NCBI GenBank assembly: GCA_030452025.1
Contig: JAKDNC010000046.1
Coordinates: 1 to 12,193, forward strand
Source of the DNA: Nocardioides sp.
Lineage (GTDB): Bacteria; Actinomycetota; Actinomycetes; Propionibacteriales; Nocardioidaceae
Reading direction: 5' to 3'
Length of the DNA stretch: 12,193 bases
Shown: positions 1-8,519 of the stretch, in pieces
Numbering within the stretch: position 1 is the first letter of the stretch
Layout of the letters: every line of letters begins with the position of its first letter
Made by a program: the position numbers and the translations under genes
Notes under the pieces: generated by a model
Told to the model about the DNA's origin: nothing
Seen by the model: only the letters and a program-made list of their open reading frames with translations
Databases searched by the model: none

Positions 1-626
1 TAGCCGCTGACCTGGCGCCCGAACTGTCCGAAGGCCGGCCGGACGTGACCGAGGTTGAGGTCGACCAGCTCGGCCAGCTCCGGCGGCGCAGCACCGTCGG
101 TGACGACCGCGCCGGTGCCGAGGGCCACCTTCAGCGCGGCCACGTTGTCGACGGTGCGGCCGTATCCCAGCGCTCGGGAGCCACACGCGTTGTTGCCGAT
201 CATGCCGCCGATCGTGCAGCGGGTGTGGGTCGACGGGTCAGGCCCGAATCGCAGGCCGAGCGGGGTGAGCCGTCCCTGGAGCTGGGCGTGCACGACGCCG
301 GGCTCAACCACGGCGGTCCGGGCCGCCGGGTCGATCGAGAGGATCCGGTGCAGGTGCTTCGAGGTGTCGACCACGATGCCGGGGCCGACCGCGTTGCCGG
401 CGATCGACGTACCGGCGCCGCGCATCGTCAACGGAGTGCCCGAGACCCCGGCGACGTCGAGGATCGCGAGGAGCTCGTCGCTGCTGCGCGGACGCACCAC
501 CACCAGGGGCACCACTCGATACAGCGAGGCGTCCGAGGAGTACGTCGCCCGGTCCAGCGTCTCGCCGGAGGCATCGGTGACTCCGCGGCGCGCCAGCTCG
601 GCCAGCAGCTCGCCGACCTCAACCAT
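1..626 (-). CDS. FAD-linked oxidase (GlcD / D-lactate dehydrogenase type), N-terminal part, cut by window edge
   Basis: The 208 visible residues form the start of a flavoprotein of the FAD_binding_4 (PCMH/VAO) family, which oxidises 2-hydroxy acids such as lactate or glycolate. The FAD-binding signature RGAGTSIAGNAVGPG lies at residues 69-83. A second conserved block runs from PDPSTHT (129-135) through IGGMIGNNACGS (139-150), where the isoalloxazine/pyrophosphate pocket normally forms. The N-terminal helix and YSSDASLYR (29-37) are typical of the large enzymes that fuse the flavin domain to a C-terminal Fe-S (GlpC-like) half of about 950 residues in all. Whether that half is present cannot be seen. 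The ATG (626-624) overlaps the stop of the upstream DUF1648 gene as ATGGTTGA. No Shine-Dalgarno is visible, so translational coupling is likely. Family assignment is firm; the substrate is unknown. Confidence 0.88.
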   Translation of the reverse strand, partial: MVEVGELLAELARRGVTDASGETLDRATYSSDASLYRVVPLVVVRPRSSDELLAILDVAGVSGTPLTMRGAGTSIAGNAVGPGIVVDTSKHLHRILSIDPAARTAVVEPGVVHAQLQGRLTPLGLRFGPDPSTHTRCTIGGMIGNNACGSRALGYGRTVDNVAALKVALGTGAVVTDGAAPPELAELVDLNLGHVRPAFGQFGRQVSG

Positions 627-1131
627 CGTCGGCGTCGCGGGGTCGGCGGTAGCGGACGGTGATCATGTAACCGGAGTAGCCGAGGACACCGACCAGGTAG
701 ACGGCCAGCACCACCCAGAACCAGCCGCCGAGCGCGGGCGCACTCTCGTGGGCGGCGCGGACCATGAGGAGTTCGATCACGACGAAGAAGAGGATGGTCG
801 TCCCGCCCAGGATGTAGAGGTCTGTGGCGATCCGGGTGTTGAGCCGCTGGCGACGGCCGGGACTGGCCAACCACCACTCCTTGTCCCTGGCCGGGATGTT
901 GAGCAGCGTCTCCGGGGCGCGCGGCACCCAGATCGCCAGGAGCCAGAAGAGCAGGCTCAGGCCCGCGAGGATGCAGCCCATGGTGACCACAGCCTGCGTG
1001 CGGGACCCCCACTGGTCGACCGCTCCTGACCCGCCGAAGTGCATCGGCACCCGGTCGGGCAGGTCGAACCATGCGAACCCGGTCGCGACCACCCCGGCGA
1101 GGATCGTGACGCCGAAGAACAATCGATCCAT
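619..1131 (-). CDS. DUF1648 membrane protein, second of a tandem pair
   Basis: A 170-residue integral membrane protein. About four hydrophobic segments are seen, near residues 4-22, 46-68, 103-123 and 136-158. Directly after the first comes the DUF1648 signature LPDRVPMHFGGSGAVDQWG (24-42), with its conserved Pro, His and Gly. NIPARDKEWWLAS follows the second segment and matches family sequences. DUF1648 is also found in SdpI-type immunity/signalling proteins, but this protein has no separate SdpI domain visible and its function is unknown. The ATG (1131-1129) shares one base with the stop of the preceding paralogue (TGATG), so I chose it over an upstream in-frame start that would lie inside that gene. 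It ends overlapping the FAD oxidase start. Same order of segments and same motif as its neighbour imply a tandem gene duplication. Confidence 0.87.
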   Translation of the reverse strand: MDRLFFGVTILAGVVATGFAWFDLPDRVPMHFGGSGAVDQWGSRTQAVVTMGCILAGLSLLFWLLAIWVPRAPETLLNIPARDKEWWLASPGRRQRLNTRIATDLYILGGTTILFFVVIELLMVRAAHESAPALGGWFWVVLAVYLVGVLGYSGYMITVRYRRPRDADDG

Positions 1132-1625
1132 CAACGCACCAAGACTCGGGGCTTGTAGCGCACCGTGAACATGAAGACAACGTAGCTGAGCGTCACCGCT
1201 GCGAAGACGAGGAGCAGCAGCGTCCCGGCCACGCCGAGGTCCGGCGACACCCCGTCGAAGACCTGCGCGCTGACCAGGATCACACCCGAGAGCAAGAGCA
1301 TCGCGCAACCGGACAGAAAGGAGAGATCGGCGGTGAGCCGAGTCCTCAGCCGCGGCTGGTTCTCGGCTCGCAGCCAGAAGTCACGGTGCGGGAGGTTGAG
1401 GGCATGGAGCCCCTTGGCCGGAACGACTCGGATCAGGATCTCGAAGACAGCCATCAGCACGACGCCGATCACGAGCAGGATGCCCAGCGCGACGTTGCGC
1501 GGCTGGAAGCGGTCCGGGGCACCGGATGCGTCGACGTGGACCGGGACCTCGTCGGGAAACTGGTAGAGCGCGATCACCATCGCTGCGAAGAAGACGACGC
1601 AGGTGAACGCAAAGAATGCCCTCAC
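1131..1625 (-). CDS. DUF1648 membrane protein, first of a tandem pair
   Basis: A 164-residue membrane protein with a GTG start (1625-1623). A GGAG at 1634-1631, 5 nt before the GTG, is a plausible ribosome binding site, and the length then matches the 170-residue paralogue next door. Hydrophobic segments lie near residues 3-21, 45-67, 101-121 and 130-153. The DUF1648 signature FPDEVPVHVDASGAPDRF (23-40) follows the first. LNLPHRDFWLRAEN occupies the place of NIPARDKEWWLAS in the paralogue, and both end in FTVRY/ITVRY plus a basic tail. It starts 19 bp after the Nudix gene and ends in a TGATG overlap with the second DUF1648 gene. The function is unknown. Two adjacent diverged copies may act as a heteromer, which is inference. 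A longer reading from 1781 would overlap the Nudix gene and is not credible. Confidence 0.85.
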   Translation of the reverse strand: MRAFFAFTCVVFFAAMVIALYQFPDEVPVHVDASGAPDRFQPRNVALGILLVIGVVLMAVFEILIRVVPAKGLHALNLPHRDFWLRAENQPRLRTRLTADLSFLSGCAMLLLSGVILVSAQVFDGVSPDLGVAGTLLLLVFAAVTLSYVVFMFTVRYKPRVLVR

Positions 1626-1644
1626 CGCGGCTCCGACCCCATGT

Positions 1645-2541
1645 CTACAAATTATGCCCCTCCGGGCCGAGTAGGTCGAGTCCCCGGGGGACCACGTCGA
1701 GCACCTCGACGCGTCCCTCCTCGATGTCGGAGACCGGCACCCACGCCACCGCGTCGGTGGTGCCGTCGACCTCGACCACACGGGGTACGGCGTCGGTCGC
1801 GACGGTGGCCTCGAAGATCAGGTGGATCCCGTGGAAGTCCTCGTGGCGGCCGCTCGGGGCAGTTCCGGCGAAGTGGACGTCGTGCACGCCGAGGAGATCG
1901 CCGGGTGTGCAGCCGATGCCGCACTCCTCCCGGACCTCGCGAACCAGCGCCTCCGCCGGCTTCTCCCCGTGGTCGATGCCGCCGCCGGGCAGCGTCCAGG
2001 AGCCGGCGTGGTGACCCCGCGAGGAGATGCGGGTCAGCAGCACCATCCGGTCGCGGCGGACCAGGGCGTAAGCGGCGACGCGCTGGAGCCGGAATGCCCG
2101 GTGCTCGATCAGGGCTTCGGTGACCAGGGTCGTGACCGGGACCTGCCCCGAGGCCACGTCGACGAGCGACACCCAGGCACTCTCGACGGTGGATCCGTCC
2201 ACCTCGACCACATGCGGCGAGGGTGCGTCAGTGGCGACCCAGCCCTCGAAGACGATCCGCAAGGCGTGGTAGTCGGCCCGCCGCTCGCCCTGGGTCGCCT
2301 GGGGGTTGTGCAGCGAGTAGACGTGGGCGGTCTCAGAAATCTGTGCGGCCAGCCCGGTCTCCTCCTCGATCTCGCGCACCACGGCAGCTCGCGGGTCCTC
2401 GCCGTGGTCGATGCCGCCACCGGGGAGCGTCCACAACGGCGTTCTGGAGACCCGCGGCGCGAGTCGCGAGAGCAGGATCTGGTCCTTGCGCACGATCACG
2501 GCGTAGGCCGCCACCCGTTGGCGCTTCGGAATTCTGCCCAT
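1645..2541 (-). CDS. Tandem-domain Nudix hydrolase
   Basis: A 298-residue protein made of two Nudix domains in series. Each keeps a full Nudix box (Gx5Ex7REUxEExGU): residues 42-64 (REIEEETGL at the end) and 187-209 (REVREECGI). The metal-binding glutamates are present in both, so both are predicted to be active Mg-dependent pyrophosphohydrolases acting on nucleoside diphosphate derivatives; the substrate cannot be read from sequence. The halves share RVAAYA (9-14 and 154-159), WTLPGGGIDHGE (37-48 and 182-193) and VVEVDG, showing an internal duplication. It is probably soluble and cytoplasmic, with no signal peptide or membrane segment. The ATG at 2541-2539 follows a -10-like TATAGT by 8 nt with no room for a Shine-Dalgarno, suggesting a leaderless mRNA. 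It is the first gene of the four-gene minus-strand run. Confidence 0.94.
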   Translation of the reverse strand: MGRIPKRQRVAAYAVIVRKDQILLSRLAPRVSRTPLWTLPGGGIDHGEDPRAAVVREIEEETGLAAQISETAHVYSLHNPQATQGERRADYHALRIVFEGWVATDAPSPHVVEVDGSTVESAWVSLVDVASGQVPVTTLVTEALIEHRAFRLQRVAAYALVRRDRMVLLTRISSRGHHAGSWTLPGGGIDHGEKPAEALVREVREECGIGCTPGDLLGVHDVHFAGTAPSGRHEDFHGIHLIFEATVATDAVPRVVEVDGTTDAVAWVPVSDIEEGRVEVLDVVPRGLDLLGPEGHNL

Positions 2542-2547
2542 GGGCAG
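2534..2547. repeat. 14-bp perfect palindrome over the Nudix start codon
   Basis: CTGCCCATGGGCAG reads the same on both strands and contains the ATG of the Nudix gene (2541-2539). It spans the interval between the predicted -10 box and the first codons. If the transcript is leaderless, only half of it is transcribed, so an operator is a better guess than an RNA hairpin. Chance occurrence in GC-rich DNA is also possible. Confidence 0.4.
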
Positions 2548-2578
2548 CGACTATAGATCAGGGACCCAGCGACACAGG
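2541..2578 (-). promoter_or_regulatory. Predicted leaderless promoter of the Nudix operon
   Basis: On the minus strand TATAGT (2555-2550) fits the actinobacterial housekeeping sigma -10 pattern TAnnnT. Eight bases separate it from the A of the ATG, so transcription would begin at or next to the start codon. At a spacing of 16-18 bp the -35 candidates (CTGTGT, CCTGTG, GCCTGT around 2572-2579) are poor matches to TTGACA, so the call rests on the -10 box and the absence of a Shine-Dalgarno. Confidence 0.5.
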
Positions 2579-2585
2579 CGCCGAG

Positions 2586-2620
2586 TTGCTGCCTTTGTCC
2601 GGCTCGATATCATCTCCCGG
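2586..2620 (+). promoter_or_regulatory. Predicted leaderless promoter of the membrane acyltransferase gene
   Basis: TTGCTG (2586-2591), a 16-bp spacer and TATCAT (2608-2613) form a fair housekeeping-sigma promoter on the plus strand. The ATG at 2621 begins 7 nt after the -10 hexamer, where the +1 is expected. No Shine-Dalgarno precedes 2621. This supports 2621 as the start and suggests a leaderless message. Confidence 0.5.
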
Positions 2621-3694
2621 ATGTCCCGAGATCCATGGCTGGAAAAGCTCAGGCCCGCCTCCGTCATGACCAGTCCCCCGGTCTCGAAACGGGCGACCCG
2701 GGACCCTTGGCTCGACAACATCAAGATGACCCTGGTGACCGTCGTCGTCGTGGGCCACGTGGTCACGCTGGTCCCTGGGTCGGACCGGAACAACCAGGTC
2801 TACGACTTCATCTACTTCTGGCACATTCCCGCGTTCGTGCTGGTCACCGGCTACCTGAGCCGCAGCTTCCAGTGGTCACCGAAGAAGTTCTGGGCCCTGT
2901 TCACGACCGTGGTCGTGCCCTACTGCATCTTCGAGTTCCTGATGGCCACCTTTCGGACCGAGGTCGGCGGGGAGGCGTTGCGCGACCCGCTCTTCCTCAA
3001 CCCGCACTGGCCGATGTGGTATCTCGCTGCGGTCTTCCTGTGGCGCTTGGCCACCCCGGTCCTGGTGCGCCACTGGCTGATGTTGCCGGCCAGCGTGCTG
3101 CTCAGTCTGCTCTTCGGGTCCCTGACGGCCGAGTGGACGTGGTGGCTCGACCTGCACCGGGCGGTCGGCCTGCTGCCGTTCTTCGTCCTCGGGCTGCATC
3201 TGCGCGGGCCCGACATGGACAAGCTCCGAGGCAGGGTGGCGCCGGCGGTCGGGGCGCTGGCGCTGGTGGGGCTCTTCCTCCTCGCCGGCCACGCCGACGA
3301 GTGGATCTCCTCGGCCCGCTGGCTGTGGTACGCCGACCCCTACGAAGAATTGGGCGTGGGCTTCAGCGACGGTGCCTGGATCCGGTTCCGGGTGATGCTG
3401 ATCGGCGCGGTCGGCGCACTGTCGGTGATCAGCCTGGTGCCGCGTGGGCGAAGCTTCTGGTCCGACATGGGTGCCGCCAGCCTGGTCGTCTATCTGTGTC
3501 ACGGGTTCTTCGTCCGCGGCGTGGAGTTCGCCGGGATCGACCGGTTCACCAGCGCCGGGGACTGGACAATCTGGCCGATGATGGCCGGTGCGGTCTGCGT
3601 GGCGATGCTGCTGGCCACTCCTCAGGTCGCCGACAAGCTGACTTGGCTGGTGGACCCGATCGGGGCGGTCCGGCGCGCCCGCGACCGCTCGTGA
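2621..3694 (+). CDS. Acyltransferase family 3 membrane protein (fucose 4-O-acetylase-like)
   Basis: A 357-residue polytopic membrane protein of the acyltransferase-3 / COG3594 group. Members use a cytoplasmic acyl donor, usually acetyl-CoA, to acylate sugars or other envelope molecules. Seen: RDPWLDN (27-33), then a first membrane segment with VVVGH (His46, the family's conserved histidine), YFWHIPAFVLVTGYLSRSF (65-83) in the second, HWPMWYL in a later segment, and YLCHGFF (His294) near the C-terminus. About nine to ten hydrophobic segments fill the chain, which is within the usual family length. Start choice: ATG 2621 sits 7 nt after a -10 box. ATG 2540 lies on the Nudix start and upstream of that promoter. 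ATG 2666 (342 residues) also leaves the whole domain intact and remains possible. Divergent from the Nudix operon and convergent with the PlsC-like gene. The acceptor molecule is unknown. Confidence 0.9.
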   Translation: MSRDPWLEKLRPASVMTSPPVSKRATRDPWLDNIKMTLVTVVVVGHVVTLVPGSDRNNQVYDFIYFWHIPAFVLVTGYLSRSFQWSPKKFWALFTTVVVPYCIFEFLMATFRTEVGGEALRDPLFLNPHWPMWYLAAVFLWRLATPVLVRHWLMLPASVLLSLLFGSLTAEWTWWLDLHRAVGLLPFFVLGLHLRGPDMDKLRGRVAPAVGALALVGLFLLAGHADEWISSARWLWYADPYEELGVGFSDGAWIRFRVMLIGAVGALSVISLVPRGRSFWSDMGAASLVVYLCHGFFVRGVEFAGIDRFTSAGDWTIWPMMAGAVCVAMLLATPQVADKLTWLVDPIGAVRRARDRS

Positions 3695-3707
3695 GCCTGG
3701 ATCGAGG

Positions 3708-4490
3708 CTAAAGAGGGCCCCACGTCGGCCGAACGGCACTGCGCGGCATCTGGTCCAGGGTCCGCGCCTCGGCGCGCGTCGGTGCATGACCCCCCAGGTG
3801 TGCCGGATGGTAGGCCGCGTATTCGGTCGGCCGGGGCTGGTGCTCGGGCATCCGTTGAAGCTGTTCGAGCATCCCGGTCAGCCGGTGACCCAGCGAGACC
3901 GTCCATTCGGTGAGGTCTACGTCGGGGGCGGCGTGGATCGGCGTGCCGAAGGAGACGTCGACGCGTCGCCCGCGGGTCCAGTCCAGTGGTGGACTCGCCC
4001 CGTTGACGGCGCGGCCGACTGAATAGATCCGTTGCGCGCCCCACAGCGCGACCGGCACGACGGGGACGTCGAGCTCGCGCGCCAGCGACGCGACGCCGCG
4101 CATCAACGAGCGCACGGTGTAGGAGTAGGAGATACCGGCCTCCGGGAACGCACAGACCGCCTCACCTGCCCGCAGCAGGCTGTGCGCCTTCAGGTAGGCG
4201 CCCGCGGGCGCCATCCGGTCAACGGGGATGTGCTGCATCTGATCCATCAGCCAGCCCGCCCAGGGGTGATCCCACACGTCGCGGCGGCACATGAATCGCA
4301 CGTCGGGTCGTCTGGTGACCGCGCCCTTCTGGACGAAGATGAAGTCCGGGTAGGAGACGTGGGTGCTGGCCAGCAGCACCGGACCGGTCCGCGGGACATG
4401 CTCGGCGCCCCGGACATGGACCCGGACGTCGAGGGTGCGGAGCAGGCCACGACCGAGGAGGTTGACCGCGCCATGGATCCGGTCGCTCAT
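3708..4490 (-). CDS. PlsC-type lysophospholipid acyltransferase (1-acyl-sn-glycerol-3-phosphate acyltransferase family)
   Basis: A 260-residue member of the PlsC/LPLAT family, which transfers fatty acyl groups to lysophosphatidate or related lipids at the membrane. The catalytic HX4D motif is H44-VSYP-D49 in STHVSYPDF. Block II appears as HIPVDR (87-92). Block III, normally FPEG, is FPEA (115-118) followed by GISYSY. Block IV is VPVVPVALWG. The C-terminal YAAYHPAHLGGHAPTRAEA tail resembles actinobacterial homologues. ATG 4490 gives a standard length. In-frame GTG 4508 and ATG 4547 (the latter inside the rpoC terminator loop) are possible but less natural, and none has a good Shine-Dalgarno. 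It begins 40 bp past the rpoC terminator with no clear promoter, so its expression may rely on read-through. The precise lipid substrate is not determined. Confidence 0.9.
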   Translation of the reverse strand: MSDRIHGAVNLLGRGLLRTLDVRVHVRGAEHVPRTGPVLLASTHVSYPDFIFVQKGAVTRRPDVRFMCRRDVWDHPWAGWLMDQMQHIPVDRMAPAGAYLKAHSLLRAGEAVCAFPEAGISYSYTVRSLMRGVASLARELDVPVVPVALWGAQRIYSVGRAVNGASPPLDWTRGRRVDVSFGTPIHAAPDVDLTEWTVSLGHRLTGMLEQLQRMPEHQPRPTEYAAYHPAHLGGHAPTRAEARTLDQMPRSAVRPTWGPL

Positions 4491-4530
4491 GGACGCGAAG
4501 CCTGCCACAGCATGCGCAGGGAAATCGCAG

Positions 4531-4560
4531 AAGGGCCCCAGCCGCATGGCTGGGGCCCTT
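4531..4560 (-). terminator. Intrinsic terminator after rpoC
   Basis: A perfect 13-bp inverted repeat, AAGGGCCCCAGCC and GGCTGGGGCCCTT, is separated by a 4-nt loop. It starts 24 bp past the rpoC stop codon. On the minus strand the stem is followed by CTGCGATTTCCC, a weak U-tract, as is usual for high-GC actinobacteria. It marks the end of the rpoBC transcript, although incomplete termination could feed the PlsC-like gene. Confidence 0.87.
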
Positions 4561-4584
4561 CGTGCTGCTACGCCTGCTTCGAGA

Positions 4585-8409
<3,825 letters not shown>

Positions 8410-8480
8410 GTTGGCTTCAATTCCTTCGTTTCGATTGCCCTTGAATCCGGGCGGTGGATATGAGGTGAGGAGCTCGGGAG

Positions 8481-8514
8481 GAGCGGTACGCCGGCCTCGG
8501 CCGACGCACCGCTC
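8481..8514 (-). other. RNA hairpin in the rpoB-rpoC spacer
   Basis: Six nt after the rpoB stop, the minus-strand RNA can fold into a stem of about 15 bp. The 5' arm begins GAGCGGUGCGUCGGC, the 3' arm is GCCGGCGUACCGCUC, and the loop is CGAG. As DNA it has two mismatched positions, but in the transcribed orientation both become G-U wobble pairs; the opposite strand would have A-C mismatches. This fits a structure that acts in the rpoBC mRNA. No U-tract follows, so a full terminator is unlikely. A partial terminator, processing site or stabiliser is possible. Confidence 0.55.
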
Positions 8515-8519
8515 GTCCG

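Noticed and set aside
45..1029. Two plus-strand open frames opposite the FAD oxidase and DUF1648 gene
   Set aside because: Arg/Gly/Ser-rich translations with no domain, lying over minus-strand genes with clear families.
3694..3709. AGCCT-N6-AGGCT inverted repeat between the convergent acyltransferase genes, as a two-way terminator
   Set aside because: The stem is only 5 bp and no T-tract follows on either strand, so it is too weak to call.
2635..3787. Plus- and minus-strand open frames of 300-358 codons over the membrane acyltransferase gene
   Set aside because: They overlap a gene with clear family motifs; their products are Arg/Pro/Gln-rich and featureless.
4491..4530. Search for a promoter of the PlsC-like gene
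   Set aside because: No TAnnnT hexamer at a sensible distance from a -35-like element was found on the minus strand; I leave the promoter unassigned.
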